From contig NZ_BDDS01000002.1 in NCBI RefSeq assembly GCF_001653135.1, forward strand, positions 1 to 64,000: a DNA stretch of 64,000 nt, in the 5' to 3' direction. Shown here one piece after another: positions 9,282 to 18,022 of the stretch; positions within the stretch are counted from its first letter, which is position 1, and each line of letters begins with the position of its first letter. The notes beneath the pieces are model-generated. The model was not told where the DNA came from and searched no databases. It saw nothing but the letters and a program-made list of their open reading frames with translations. Source of the DNA: Pseudoalteromonas neustonica. Lineage in GTDB: Bacteria > Pseudomonadota > Gammaproteobacteria > Enterobacterales > Alteromonadaceae. Made by a program: the position numbers and the translations under genes.

Positions 9282-9431
9282 AAACAACAAGTTGAAGGAA
9301 GTAATCCAGGGAGTAGTTTAAATTCATCAAGTTTTATCAAAATGACTTTAAACTGAGCAACACGAAAAATCAGAATCATGTTGCAAAGAACTGGGTGTAA
9401 TGAAATATTCATTGCAGCGCTAGCTCGGTAT
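9255..9431 (-). ncRNA. candidate small RNA with its own promoter and terminator
   Basis: A minus-strand transcript starting near 9431, 7 bases past a TATTAT -10, would run about 175 nt to a strong intrinsic terminator. The terminator is stem GCCCGC/GCGGGC (9281-9276 and 9268-9263) followed by eight T (9262-9255). A short frame (MNISLHPVLCNM...) runs across the terminator and is probably not translated. I do not recognise the RNA family. It could act in trans or be a leader. Confidence 0.45.
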
Positions 9432-9437
9432 GGGAGA

Positions 9438-9466
9438 ATAATAGCGGCTTTATTATTTTTGTTCAA
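9438..9466 (-). promoter_or_regulatory. sigma70-type promoter of the small-RNA candidate
   Basis: On the minus strand TTGAAC (9466-9461) and TATTAT (9443-9438) are separated by exactly 17 bp. The -10 matches consensus at 5 of 6 positions and the -35 at 4 of 6. Confidence 0.5.
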
Positions 9467-9944
9467 ACTAGAAAAATTTAATTTTCAGATTAATAAAACT
9501 AATGTTTGATTTTTGTTTTTGCATGAAAAGTGGTCGATAATAGTGTTTTTTATTTTTTAAGTGTATGAATTAAATGTTTTTTAATTTTAATTTGAATTAA
9601 CTTTACATTAGTTTAACTATCCTGCTTCATGTTTTTAAATTGGTTTTGGGTGGTTATTCTTTTATAGTGAATAAAACGTGTGTTTTATGATGTTTTTTAT
9701 AATAAATACGCAGCAATATATATCATTATGTACTTACTTTTAATTTAATAGAATATTTGATTCATTTGAGGTAAGAACAATCAGTTTGTCTTTTAACGTT
9801 TTTTGTTGCTAATTCACAGCAATAGCGTTGTCAGTACCGAATTGAATGGATACACTAGTTGCAACTTTTGGCCATGTTTTTGGTCATACACTGGCGTATA
9901 ATAAAATGTTTATTTATACAAGAAACCTTAAGTAGGAGTTTAAA

Positions 9945-10649
9945 GTGGGATCAGGACTTAATTTTTTAGATTTAATTCTAGAAGCAAGTTTTCTTGTGCA
10001 ATTGGTTATGTTGGCATTAGTGGCTATGTCAGTTATGTCGTGGGCTGTTATTTTCCAGCGCAAAAAAGCTATTTCAGATGCGCTATCAAATGCTAAGCGC
10101 TTTGAACAAAAATTTTGGTCAGGTATAGATTTAAGTAAGCTCTATAATGAAATCACATCACGCAGTGGTAACTCTACAGGCGTAGAGGCATTATTTATTG
10201 CTGGTTTTAAAGAGTTTGCACGCCATAAAAAAACCACATTCGAAAGTGCAAGCATTGTTATGGAAGGCACACATCGTTCTATGCGCGTTGCTTTATCACG
10301 AGAAATAGAAAAACTTGAATCAAGCTTATCATTTTTAGCAACTGTCGGTTCTATCAGCCCGTATATCGGCTTATTTGGAACTGTATGGGGAATAATGAAT
10401 GCCTTTATTGCATTGGGTGAAGTTAAACAAGCTACGTTACAGATGGTTGCTCCTGGTATTGCAGAAGCATTGATTGCAACTGCTATGGGTTTATTTGCAG
10501 CAATCCCTGCCGTTATCGCTTATAACCGTTTTGCAAATAAAGTTGAAAAGCTTGAATCTAATTACATTAATTTTATGGAAGAGTTTGCGAATATTTTACA
10601 CCGTCAAGCAGCTACACAAATAGAGGCAAAAGCGAATGTACCAACGTAA
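9945..10649 (+). CDS. tolQ: Tol-Pal inner-membrane protein TolQ
   Basis: TolQ forms the proton-driven motor with TolR that energises TolA during outer-membrane constriction at division. The 234 residues contain three membrane helices: about 13-33, then 135-160 ([19 protein letters not shown]) and 170-195 ([20 protein letters not shown]). Both belong to the ExbB/TolQ/MotA core. The start is GTG 9945, with TAGGAG about 7 bases upstream and no in-frame ATG nearby. It is the first gene of tolQRAB-pal-cpoB and overlaps tolR by 14 bp. Confidence 0.96.
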   Translation: MGSGLNFLDLILEASFLVQLVMLALVAMSVMSWAVIFQRKKAISDALSNAKRFEQKFWSGIDLSKLYNEITSRSGNSTGVEALFIAGFKEFARHKKTTFESASIVMEGTHRSMRVALSREIEKLESSLSFLATVGSISPYIGLFGTVWGIMNAFIALGEVKQATLQMVAPGIAEALIATAMGLFAAIPAVIAYNRFANKVEKLESNYINFMEEFANILHRQAATQIEAKANVPT

Positions 10650-11070
10650 AAAGCGTCGTCCTGTTGCAGAGATAAACGTGGTCCCATACATTGATGTTAT
10701 GTTAGTGTTGTTGATCATCTTTATGGCAACAGCACCTTTGATTACACACGGCGTTAAAGTTGATCTTCCTAAAATGGAAGAATCAGATTTAGTTGATACG
10801 AAAGATACGCCGCCAATCATTGCCTCGATAGATGCCCAAGGTAAATATTACGTGAGTATTGGCACTGATCCAGAAGAGCCGATGGAGGCACTTGATGTGG
10901 CTGCGGTCATCAAATTACAGCTGATGAAAAACCCTGACACGCCAGTGATGATTAAAGGATCAGGCAAAGTGTCATATCAAGAAGTATTACTATTAATGGA
11001 TTTTTTAAAGAACGCAGGCGTTCCATCGGTTGGTTTAATGACAGAATCATTTGAAGGGACTAAAGGCTAA
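10636..11070 (+). CDS. tolR: Tol-Pal inner-membrane protein TolR
   Basis: The 144-residue ExbD/TolR protein has a basic N-terminus ([20 protein letters not shown]) and a single membrane helix whose Asp ([13 protein letters not shown]) is the proton-carrying residue. The periplasmic domain (about 60-144) ends [11 protein letters not shown]. It starts inside the tolQ end and is followed by tolA after 1 bp, indicating translational coupling. Confidence 0.96.
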   Translation: MYQRKKRRPVAEINVVPYIDVMLVLLIIFMATAPLITHGVKVDLPKMEESDLVDTKDTPPIIASIDAQGKYYVSIGTDPEEPMEALDVAAVIKLQLMKNPDTPVMIKGSGKVSYQEVLLLMDFLKNAGVPSVGLMTESFEGTKG

Positions 11071-11071
11071 T

Positions 11072-11998
11072 ATGGGTGCTTCAGTAATTAAATCAGTATT
11101 ATTGCACTTTGCAATAATAGGCGTACTCATAGGCACTGCAAACTTTCATGCGCCAAGTCCCAAAGTAATGGAAGTAACGTTAAACACGTCTATGCCAGAA
11201 GCCGAAAACGCTGTTGCAGCTGTGACGGTTGATCAAAAAATGGTTGAACAAAAAATTGCTGAACTAAGGCGTAAAGAAGAGCAGCAAAAGCGAGCCGAAG
11301 ATAAACGTATCCAAGATCTTGAGCGCAGAGCAACCGATGCACGCAAGCAACGTGAATCTGAAGATCGTCGTATAAAAAAATTAGAGCAAGAGCGAAGAGC
11401 AAAAGAGAAAGAAACGGCACAGGCGCAAGCTCAAGCAAAAAAAGCGCGTGAGATAGAGCAAAAAGAACGTGCTAAAGCGCAGCAGGCTGAAAAGCAAAAA
11501 GAAGCATCGGAATTAGCTGCACAAGCGGCGGCTGAAAAACGTAAAGCTGAAGAAGATGCATTAAAGAAAGCTGAAGACGATCGTAAACGTGAAGAGTTAG
11601 CAGCTAAAAAACGTGCTGAAGCTGCCGAAGAGGCCCGCCAAAAAGCGTTACAAGAGCAAATGTTGCAAGAGCAGCTGGCAACAGAACAAGCTGCTCGTAA
11701 TAAAGTACGTCAACAGCAGGTTGGCACCGAAGTTGATAAGTTTAAAGCGTTAATAATGGCACGTATCCAGCAAAATTTATTAATTGATGAAAAAATGAAA
11801 AACCAGCAATGCCGTGTGAATATTCGTTTAGGTTTTAATGGTCTTGTGACTCAAGTCCGCTCTTTAGGCGGGGATAAACTGGTTTGCGAAGCTGCTCTTA
11901 GAGCTATTCGTATGGCAGATACGCTTCCTGTATCTAAAGATAAAGATGTTTTTGAGCAATTAAAAAATATTAACTTAACAATTAAGCCACAATTTTAA
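11072..11998 (+). CDS. tolA: Tol-Pal transperiplasmic protein TolA
   Basis: TolA links the TolQR motor to TolB-Pal. I take ATG 11072 as start (MGASVIKSVLLHFAIIGVL), giving 308 residues; TTG 11051 is in frame but lies within tolR. The single N-terminal membrane helix contains the SxxxH pattern (SVLLH) that contacts TolQR. A very long Ala/Lys/Glu/Arg coiled coil spans about residues 65-220, followed by the globular domain (VDKFKALIMARIQQNL to the end) with two Cys that could form the usual disulfide. Confidence 0.95.
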   Translation: MGASVIKSVLLHFAIIGVLIGTANFHAPSPKVMEVTLNTSMPEAENAVAAVTVDQKMVEQKIAELRRKEEQQKRAEDKRIQDLERRATDARKQRESEDRRIKKLEQERRAKEKETAQAQAQAKKAREIEQKERAKAQQAEKQKEASELAAQAAAEKRKAEEDALKKAEDDRKREELAAKKRAEAAEEARQKALQEQMLQEQLATEQAARNKVRQQQVGTEVDKFKALIMARIQQNLLIDEKMKNQQCRVNIRLGFNGLVTQVRSLGGDKLVCEAALRAIRMADTLPVSKDKDVFEQLKNINLTIKPQF

Positions 11999-12007
11999 AG
12001 GAATGGT

Positions 12008-13366
12008 ATGTTCACTAAGTTCAAAGCAGTTTGTTTAATTTTAGTTCTGGGCTTTACGAGTGTTGCAAATGGGGCACTTGAAATAGTCATTACAGAAGGA
12101 ATCGATGGCGCTCGTCCAATTGCTATTGTGCCGTTTAAGTATCAAGGTGTTGGTCCAATCCCACAAAAACTCAGCGAAGTGATTGCCGCAGATTTAATGC
12201 GCAGTGGTAAGTTTAAACCGATTAGTACAGAAAATATGCCGCAGTTTCCGAGTAAAGAATCTGATATTGATTACAGTGCGTGGGTTAATAAAGGTGTTGA
12301 AGCAGTACTCGTTGGTGAAGTTGCACAACAAACTGATGGTCGTTATTTAGTGAGTTACGAGTTAGTTGATGTGATCCGCGGTCAGATTACTGGCGGTGAA
12401 ACGCAAATGATGAGTAATGGTAAATTGATTAAAAATCAAGATCATGTTCAAGAAGCGCGCGAAAGTATAATTACTGAAACTGGGTTTAGACGTTACGCTC
12501 ATCGTATTAGTGATGTTGTTTATGAGAAACTAACGGGCGAACGTGGCGCTTTTTTAACAAAAATAGCGTATGTAATTGTTCGTGATGAAGATCCGAAACC
12601 TTATCAGTTAGTAGTGGCTGATTATGATGGTTTTAATGAACAAGTATTATTGCGTTCTAAAGAACCATTAATGTCACCAGCGTGGTCACCAGATGGAACA
12701 AAGCTTGCCTATGTAACGTTTGAAAACCGCCAAAGCCAAATATATATGCAAGATTTATACACGGGAAAACGTGAGTTAATTACTAGCCATAAAGGGATTA
12801 ATGGTGCACCGCAGTTTTCACCTGATGGGAAAAAATTACTTTTAGTACTGTCTAAAGATCGTAACGGTGCAACTGAAGTCTATATGCTGGATTTTGCAAC
12901 AGGCAAAGAAACACGCCTTACTCGTCATCGCAGTATAGATACTGAACCATCGTGGCATCCTAACGGCCAAGATATTGTGTTTACCTCGGAAAGGGGTGGT
13001 AATGCTCAGATTTATAAGTTAAATTTACAAACAGGTAGGTCACAACGAATGACCTTCGATGGTGATATGAACCTAGCGGGCTCAATCACCCCAGATGGCA
13101 AAGAATTAGTAATGGTGAACCGTACTAATGGGCAATACCATCTAGCTAAAAAAGAGCTGGCTACTGGCGCGTTTCAAGTTTTAACGCGAACACGCCTTGA
13201 TGAATCACCGAGCATCGCACCAAATGGCTCTATGATCATCTACAGCACGCTGCATAATAATAAGCAGGTACTTGCGCTCGTATCAATGGACGGTCGCTTT
13301 AAAGCACGTTTACCTGTGCTAAACGGACAAGTAAAGGCACCCGCGTGGTCGCCTTATTTACAGTAA
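12008..13366 (+). CDS. tolB: periplasmic Tol-Pal protein TolB
   Basis: The 452-residue protein has a signal peptide ([16 protein letters not shown]), an N-terminal alpha/beta domain that meets TolA, and a six-bladed propeller carrying repeated blade motifs ([49 protein letters not shown]). The propeller binds Pal. ATG 12008 is preceded by AAAGGAA, 9 bp after the tolA stop. Confidence 0.97.
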   Translation: MFTKFKAVCLILVLGFTSVANGALEIVITEGIDGARPIAIVPFKYQGVGPIPQKLSEVIAADLMRSGKFKPISTENMPQFPSKESDIDYSAWVNKGVEAVLVGEVAQQTDGRYLVSYELVDVIRGQITGGETQMMSNGKLIKNQDHVQEARESIITETGFRRYAHRISDVVYEKLTGERGAFLTKIAYVIVRDEDPKPYQLVVADYDGFNEQVLLRSKEPLMSPAWSPDGTKLAYVTFENRQSQIYMQDLYTGKRELITSHKGINGAPQFSPDGKKLLLVLSKDRNGATEVYMLDFATGKETRLTRHRSIDTEPSWHPNGQDIVFTSERGGNAQIYKLNLQTGRSQRMTFDGDMNLAGSITPDGKELVMVNRTNGQYHLAKKELATGAFQVLTRTRLDESPSIAPNGSMIIYSTLHNNKQVLALVSMDGRFKARLPVLNGQVKAPAWSPYLQ

Positions 13367-13401
13367 TATTTGCTGGTTTACTCAAAATAGGAATCTACTC
13401 A

Positions 13402-13944
13402 ATGCAACTTAATAAAATACTCAAAGGCCTGCTTATTGCTGTGCCAGTCATGACGCTAGCAGCTTGTAGCTCATCTTCAGATATCGATGAAGGTGCAGCA
13501 AATCAATCAAATCAAGCGACAGTTGAACAAAATAACAATAATGATACTGTGGAAGTCACTACACTGACTCCTGAGCAACAAGCGCAAGAGCAACTTCGTG
13601 AGAAATACGAAGCACTTCGTCAAGAGCAAGTAATTTACTTTGATTTTGATAAAGCGACGATTGAAGGTCAATACGGCGAGCTATTACGTGCCCATGCTGA
13701 GTTTTTAGTAAAAAATCCATCAGTTAAAGTATTAATTGAAGGTCATGCTGATGAACGTGGCACGCCAGAGTACAATATTGCACTAGGTGAAAACCGTGGA
13801 CAAGCCGTAGAAAAGTACTTACAAAGCTTAGGTGTTTCAGCTAGCCAAATGTCAGTAGTGAGCTATGGTGAAGAAAAACCAATGGTTAAATCACGCACTG
13901 AATCAGCTTTCGCTAAAAACCGCCGTGCGGTACTAGTTTACTAA
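13402..13944 (+). CDS. pal: peptidoglycan-associated lipoprotein Pal
   Basis: The 180-residue outer-membrane lipoprotein has lipobox LAAC with lipidated Cys22. A Gln/Asn-rich linker precedes an OmpA-like domain (YFDFDKATI through GHADERGTPEYNIALGENRG to RRAVLVY) that binds diaminopimelate in peptidoglycan. The frame also opens upstream from 13345 inside tolB, but ATG 13402 has AGGA at a fair distance and places the lipobox correctly. Confidence 0.96.
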   Translation: MQLNKILKGLLIAVPVMTLAACSSSSDIDEGAANQSNQATVEQNNNNDTVEVTTLTPEQQAQEQLREKYEALRQEQVIYFDFDKATIEGQYGELLRAHAEFLVKNPSVKVLIEGHADERGTPEYNIALGENRGQAVEKYLQSLGVSASQMSVVSYGEEKPMVKSRTESAFAKNRRAVLVY

Positions 13945-13957
13945 GATTAGAGACATT

Positions 13958-14710
13958 ATGAAGCCGAAAATTATTTTGGCAGCCATGATCTTGAGCGGGA
14001 GCACCCAGTTATGGGCTGCTCCCGCTCCTGTTTCAGAAGCTGCAAGTTCACAATCGAGCATAGAAAAACGCCTTGCTGCACTAGAGAACATGATGCAGTC
14101 ACGAAACTTGCTACAAGTTGAGTTACAGCAACAGCTCAATGTACTTCAAGATGAAGTAAGTCAAGTACGTGGGATAACTGAAGAGCAAAGTTATAAACTT
14201 GAAAAAGTCTTGCAGCGCCAGCGTGAGCTTTATCAAGAAATAGAGAACCGAGTTAGTCAGGCATACGCACAGCCTAACCAAAGCACTGCTGAAACTTATA
14301 CCGAACAGGTGCCATCGCAAGCCATTAGCGCAGATTTGTCTGAGAATGAAGCGTATGAGCGTGCAGTGGCGTTAATAATGAAGGATAAGCGTTATGATCA
14401 AGCGATCCCTGAGTTTCAAACTTTTTTAAGTACTTACCCAAGTTCAGTCTATGCGTCGAATGCACATTACTGGTTAGGGCAATTACTGACGATAAAAAAT
14501 GATCCTGTTAAAGCGTCTGAACATTTTAAAGTGGTCGTGAATGAATTTCCAAACTCAAATAAGCGCCCAGATGCAATGTTAAAACTGGGTACTTTGTTAA
14601 AAGAGCAAGGATTAGCTGAACAAGCGTTAAAAACCTTTAACGATTTAATCAATCAGTACCCCAGTACAACTGCTGCAAAATTAGCCACTGAACGGCTTGC
14701 AAAAATGTAG
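13958..14710 (+). CDS. cpoB: cell-division coordinator CpoB (YbgF)
   Basis: The 250-residue periplasmic protein starts with a signal peptide (ILAAMILSGSTQLWAAPA), then a trimerising coiled coil (about 30-100, IEKRLAALENMMQSRN onward), then TPR repeats (YERAVALIMKDKRYDQAIPEF, YASNAHYWLGQLL, KRPDAMLKLGTLLKEQG). CpoB modulates PBP1B and coordinates peptidoglycan synthesis with Tol-driven constriction. It closes the operon, as in E. coli (263 residues there). Confidence 0.94.
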   Translation: MKPKIILAAMILSGSTQLWAAPAPVSEAASSQSSIEKRLAALENMMQSRNLLQVELQQQLNVLQDEVSQVRGITEEQSYKLEKVLQRQRELYQEIENRVSQAYAQPNQSTAETYTEQVPSQAISADLSENEAYERAVALIMKDKRYDQAIPEFQTFLSTYPSSVYASNAHYWLGQLLTIKNDPVKASEHFKVVVNEFPNSNKRPDAMLKLGTLLKEQGLAEQALKTFNDLINQYPSTTAAKLATERLAKM

Positions 14711-14797
14711 AATCGCTATGATTAGACTGCTTTTTGTCATAAGCGGTCTAAAATTGGACAGCTAGGCATTAAAACTTAAAAAAAGAGACAATTTCGG

Positions 14798-14825
14798 TTG
14801 CACTCATTTTTTAAATAAGTATTAT
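14798..14825 (+). promoter_or_regulatory. promoter of the tRNA-Lys array, with GC-rich discriminator
   Basis: TTGCAC (14798-14803), a 16-bp spacer and TATTAT (14820-14825) are followed by AAGCGCCCGC. A GC-rich discriminator after the -10 is the mark of stable-RNA promoters under stringent (ppGpp/DksA) control. It lies about 50 bp upstream of the first tRNA-Lys. Confidence 0.6.
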
Positions 14826-14878
14826 AAGCGCCCGCAGCAAACGAATGGTTCAACCACTCAAGTTGCGGCAAAAAGAGC

Positions 14879-14954
14879 GGGTCATTAGCTCAGTTGGTAG
14901 AGCAGTTGACTTTTAATCAATTGGTCGATGGTTCAAATCCATCATGACCCACCA
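14879..14954 (+). tRNA. tRNA-Lys (anticodon TTT), copy 1
   Basis: This is a full 76-nt cloverleaf with encoded CCA. The acceptor GGGTCAT pairs with ATGACCC, the D arm is GCTCAGTTGGTAGAGC, the anticodon loop is CTTTTAA, and the T loop is TTCAAAT. It sits between cpoB and nadA, the same place as the lysine/valine tRNA cluster of E. coli. Confidence 0.97.
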
Positions 14955-15036
14955 TTCATTTATTATTAATTGAATGGTCTTTTATCGGCGGATTTACGTA
15001 TTGATGTTTGGTTGTATTAAGTTGCAACAATAGAGC

Positions 15037-15112
15037 GGGTCATTAGCTCAGTTGGTAGAGCAGTTGACTTTTAATCAATTGGTCGATGGTTCAAATCCAT
15101 CATGACCCACCA
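15037..15112 (+). tRNA. tRNA-Lys (anticodon TTT), copy 2
   Basis: The sequence is identical to copy 1 over all 76 nt including CCA. The spacer before it (82 bp) differs from the two following spacers. Confidence 0.97.
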
Positions 15113-15203
15113 TCTTTTATTCATTATGAATAACAGCATGGCTCATCGGCGGATTTACGCAGTGTGATTAACAGCATCAAATGTTAAGCAGGCATATCAG
15201 AGC

Positions 15204-15279
15204 GGGTCATTAGCTCAGTTGGTAGAGCAGTTGACTTTTAATCAATTGGTCGATGGTTCAAATCCATCATGACCCACCA
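15204..15279 (+). tRNA. tRNA-Lys (anticodon TTT), copy 3
   Basis: The sequence is identical to copies 1 and 2. It begins the second unit of a 167-bp tandem repeat that includes the spacer. Confidence 0.97.
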
Positions 15280-15370
15280 TCTTTTATTCATTATGAATAA
15301 CAGCATGGCTCATCGGCGGATTTACGCAGTGTGATTAACAGCATCAAATGTTAAGCAGGCATATCAGAGC

Positions 15371-15446
15371 GGGTCATTAGCTCAGTTGGTAGAGCAGTTG
15401 ACTTTTAATCAATTGGTCGATGGTTCAAATCCATCATGACCCACCA
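15371..15446 (+). tRNA. tRNA-Lys (anticodon TTT), copy 4
   Basis: The sequence is identical to the other three copies and is preceded by a spacer identical to that before copy 3. No strong terminator is visible between it and nadA. Confidence 0.97.
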
Positions 15447-15656
15447 TCCTGATATTTTTACTGCGATAAGTTTATTCCCACGCCTCGTTTCAAGATTTTT
15501 GTATTTCACACATAAAATGCTTTTCAATCAAAAATTATCTATCTCTTAAATATAAATGCTTTAATCAAATCGGTATTACCGAGCACCACTGTTATTTAGT
15601 TTTATATTCTCGTATAATTCACTCTATAAATGCACTGTAGATTAAGTGGTCGAGAA

Positions 15657-16697
15657 ATGAGTTTAGCTCAAACTATTATGCCTGAAGGTTATATCTTTCC
15701 TCCTAAACCAGCTCCATTGAATAATGAAGAGCAAGCGCAATACAAAGCACGTATCAAACAATTGCTGATTGATAAAAATGCGGTATTGGTTGCCCATTAT
15801 TATACTGATCCTGAAATTCAAGCCCTTGCTGAAGAAACTGGTGGTTGTGTTGCTGATTCGCTAGAAATGGCGCGTTTTGGCGCCAAGCACGATGCCGACA
15901 TGATCATTGTAGCGGGCGTGCGCTTTATGGGGGAAACAGCAAAAATACTGACACCTAATAAAACCGTTGTTATGCCAACATTGGCTGCCACATGTTCGCT
16001 CGACATTGGTTGCCCAATTGATGAGTTTTCAGCGTTTTGTGATCAGCACCCTGATCGAAAAGTTGTTGTGTATGCAAATACCTCTACTGCTGTTAAAGCA
16101 CGTGCAGATTGGATTGTTACCTCATCGTGTGCACTTGAGATTGTTGAACACCTTGATGAAATGGGTGAGAAAATTATTTGGGGCCCAGATAAACACCTAG
16201 GTGCGTATATTCAAAAGAATACTGGCGCAGATATGATCATGTGGAATGGCGCATGTATTGTTCATGATGAGTTCAAAACCAAAGCACTAAAAGACATGAA
16301 AGCGCTTTATCCTGATGCAGGCGTATTAGTTCACCCAGAATCACCGTCCGAAATTGTAGACCTAGCAGATGCTGTTGGCTCAACGAGTCAGCTGATAAAA
16401 GCAGCACAAACAATGGATAATAAAAAGTTCATTGTTGCAACAGACCGCGGTATTTTTTATAAAATGCAGCAGTTATGCCCAGATAAAGAATTTGTAGCCG
16501 CACCAACAGCAGGTGAGGGCGCAACCTGTAAAAGTTGTGCACATTGCCCATGGATGGCAATGAACGGCCTTAAAGCGATTGAGGAAGCATTACTAGATGC
16601 AACAGGTAAAGAAGTATTTGTAGATATGCAGCTACGTGAGGGCGCACTTAAGTCGCTTAATCGTATGCTCGACTTCTCAGCTTCACTACAACGTTAA
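15657..16697 (+). CDS. nadA: quinolinate synthase NadA
   Basis: NadA condenses iminoaspartate with dihydroxyacetone phosphate to quinolinate in NAD synthesis, using a [4Fe-4S] cluster. The cluster ligands are Cys in TLAATCSLD, Cys in [10 protein letters not shown] and the first Cys of the CKSCAHCPW motif. Substrate motifs include [11 protein letters not shown] and HPESP. I choose ATG 15657 ([18 protein letters not shown], 346 residues), which matches the E. coli start region. ATG 15630 is also in frame. A TATAAT at 15613-15618 may be its -10, which would favour the later start. Confidence 0.95.
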   Translation: MSLAQTIMPEGYIFPPKPAPLNNEEQAQYKARIKQLLIDKNAVLVAHYYTDPEIQALAEETGGCVADSLEMARFGAKHDADMIIVAGVRFMGETAKILTPNKTVVMPTLAATCSLDIGCPIDEFSAFCDQHPDRKVVVYANTSTAVKARADWIVTSSCALEIVEHLDEMGEKIIWGPDKHLGAYIQKNTGADMIMWNGACIVHDEFKTKALKDMKALYPDAGVLVHPESPSEIVDLADAVGSTSQLIKAAQTMDNKKFIVATDRGIFYKMQQLCPDKEFVAAPTAGEGATCKSCAHCPWMAMNGLKAIEEALLDATGKEVFVDMQLREGALKSLNRMLDFSASLQR

Positions 16698-16711
16698 GCT
16701 AAGTTAAACGG

Positions 16712-16746
16712 AAAAGGCCGCTGATATCACTATTAGCGGCCTTTTT
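16712..16746 (+). terminator. intrinsic terminator after nadA
   Basis: AAAGGCCGCT and AGCGGCCTTTTT form a strong stem with a 12-base loop and a T-run, starting 15 bp after the nadA stop. Confidence 0.85.
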
Positions 16747-16788
16747 GTTTGTTTACTAGGCAGTTAAAGCACAAATAAGAAAAACACC

Positions 16789-16817
16789 TTGCACCACTGG
16801 ACGCTATTTCATACTAT
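16789..16817 (+). promoter_or_regulatory. promoter of tRNA-Ser(GGA), with GC-rich discriminator
   Basis: TTGCAC (16789-16794), a 17-bp spacer and TACTAT (16812-16817) are followed by TACGCCGCG. It shares the TTGCAC -35 and GC-rich discriminator with the tRNA-Lys promoter. Confidence 0.6.
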
Positions 16818-16845
16818 TACGCCGCGTTACCAAATGGTAACCTGC

Positions 16846-16935
16846 GGAGGGATGGCTGAGTGGCTGAAGGCGCACGCCTGGAAAGTGTGTTTAGGTTTAT
16901 CCCTAACGAGGGTTCGAATCCCTCTTCCTCCGCCA
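16846..16935 (+). tRNA. tRNA-Ser (anticodon GGA)
   Basis: This 90-nt class II tRNA has acceptor GGAGGGA pairing with TTCCTCC, anticodon loop CTGGAAA, a long variable arm (TTTAGGTTTATCCCTAACG) and T arm GAGGG-TTCGAAT-CCCTC, with encoded CCA. It is a single gene with its own promoter and terminator. Confidence 0.96.
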
Positions 16936-16947
16936 TTATTCAATATT

Positions 16948-16972
16948 AGGACGCCTCATGGCGTCCTTTTTT
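16948..16972 (+). terminator. intrinsic terminator after tRNA-Ser(GGA)
   Basis: AGGACGCC and GGCGTCCT pair around TCAT, and six T complete the terminator 13 bp after the tRNA. Confidence 0.85.
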
Positions 16973-17062
16973 GTGCCAGTTTAAATGCTTTCGTGGTAAA
17001 TATGAGTTACAACTTACTGGCTTTAGGGTCAAGCTAGTGAGTTTAAACACTCATTCGGTGCT

Positions 17063-17103
17063 AAATTTATCCTGTAGGCTTTAAAAGCGTTTAGGATAAA
17101 TTT
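17063..17103. repeat. inverted repeat downstream of the GGDEF remnant
   Basis: Perfect 11-bp arms (AAATTTATCCT and AGGATAAATTT) enclose a 19-base loop. It lies 3' of the minus-strand GGDEF remnant and could be a weak transcript end or the scar of a small element. Confidence 0.4.
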
Positions 17104-17135
17104 CTACCGTAATTATAGGCTGTAGGAATTTAAAA

Positions 17136-17408
17136 CTAATCAATACAGATAACTTGATTACGTCCAGATTCTTTAGCCTTATAAAGAGCGAGATCGGCTT
17201 GCTTAACGAGATCCTTATAGTCGCTTTGGTGCTGATATTCAGACACACCTAAAGAGACTGTTACAGTGAGCGTGTGTGTTTTATGAGTAAGCTTAATATC
17301 ACTTATTGCCAAACGAAGTTTTTCAGCTAAGTGGCTAGCTTGCTGTTTATTCGTTTCAGGTAAGAATATCAAAAACTCTTCTCCTCCCCAACGAGCTACT
17401 TTATCCAT
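17136..17408 (-). pseudogene. 5'-truncated GGDEF diguanylate cyclase remnant
   Basis: Only the C-terminal half of a GGDEF domain is present. It opens at DKVARWGGEEFLIFLPET, which in intact proteins follows about 80 residues of the same domain, and ends in the usual ADLALYKAKESGRNQV. The GGEEF signature is intact. The first half with the metal-binding Asp (FKxxND region) is missing, so it cannot be an active cyclase. The sequence upstream of the ATG (ITLKTLSS) is in frame back to a stop and looks like another piece of the parent gene, with an internal deletion between them. Confidence 0.8.
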
Positions 17409-17547
17409 ACTAGAAAGTGTTTTGAGTGTAATTATTGTGTAAAGGCTTTACGAAGAGGTTTATTGAACTGTCATTAATTGAAAAGCAGTAGTATAAATTA
17501 ATCGTACAAAGCGGCTTGTTGCCGCTTATGTTTATAACGTTAAGAGA

Positions 17548-17943
17548 TTAATAACGTTTTTTAGGTGCTTTTAGCTGTGAGTCAAACTCATCAGGGAATA
17601 AGATGGTGCCGTCATCGTCTTCCGTTGGGAATACGGCAATCAACAAATCATCTTCTTCAAGGCCCGGTGTCCAACGAGTACGCCAATCTTGCAGATTAAT
17701 AGCTTTAGCTGTACAGTTTTCCCATTCGCCTGTTGCCCAAGCTTCAGCATAAATACGTTCCGGCCAAACTGGTACGCAATCATCGTCTTCATTTGCTAAC
17801 ATTACGCAGCCATCGTCGTCGTTTAAAATCCATATTTGCTTGTATTCTTGAACGGTTTCAAACATAAACGCCAGTCGTTTTTTTGCTCCTAGATTCAGGG
17901 TCAACTCGAACTTTTCATTTGCAGCGGCGGTTGCATCATTCAT
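17548..17943 (-). CDS. DUF2750 family protein
   Basis: This acidic cytosolic protein of 131 residues matches the DUF2750 pattern. It has an early aromatic core (AFMFETVQEYKQIWILND), WPERIYAEAWATGEWENC in the middle, and LQDWRTRWTPGLEEDDLLIAVFP before an Asp-rich end. No function is established for the family. ATG 17943 is taken as start; GTG 17955 is in frame. It is monocistronic. Confidence 0.8.
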   Translation of the reverse strand: MNDATAAANEKFELTLNLGAKKRLAFMFETVQEYKQIWILNDDDGCVMLANEDDDCVPVWPERIYAEAWATGEWENCTAKAINLQDWRTRWTPGLEEDDLLIAVFPTEDDDGTILFPDEFDSQLKAPKKRY

Positions 17944-18022
17944 ATATAAATTCACTTTTGATTGGCTTGGTTATGTATTAAGTATATTGACTAATATGAC
18001 AACGTGTCGATCAGTCAACATT

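Larger units (their letters stand above)
8686..9944. other. 1.26-kb gene-free interval between ruvB and tolQ
   Basis: I find no convincing protein gene here. From left to right it holds about 260 bp of unassigned AT-rich sequence, a MITE (8953-9216), a minus-strand small-RNA candidate (9255-9466), and about 480 bp of very AT-rich sequence with a TATAAT at 9897-9902, a possible -10 element for tolQ without a good -35. In many gammaproteobacteria ybgC (acyl-CoA thioesterase) sits immediately before tolQ. It is not here and no remnant is recognisable. Confidence 0.7.
15037..15449 (+). repeat. 167-bp tandem repeat carrying tRNA-Lys copies 2 to 4
   Basis: The unit (76-nt tRNA plus 91-bp spacer) at 15037-15203 is repeated without visible change at 15204-15370. 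A third, truncated unit covers tRNA copy 4 plus three bases. Exact identity of the non-coding spacers points to recent duplication by unequal crossing-over. Confidence 0.85.

Noticed and set aside
9206..9466. 86-residue minus-strand frame
   Set aside because: It covers the promoter, RNA body and terminator of the small-RNA candidate and part of the MITE end; the composition is not protein-like.
14720..14751. Hairpin after cpoB as a terminator
   Set aside because: The imperfect stem TAGACTGCTT/AAGCGGTCTA lacks a T-run; support is too weak.
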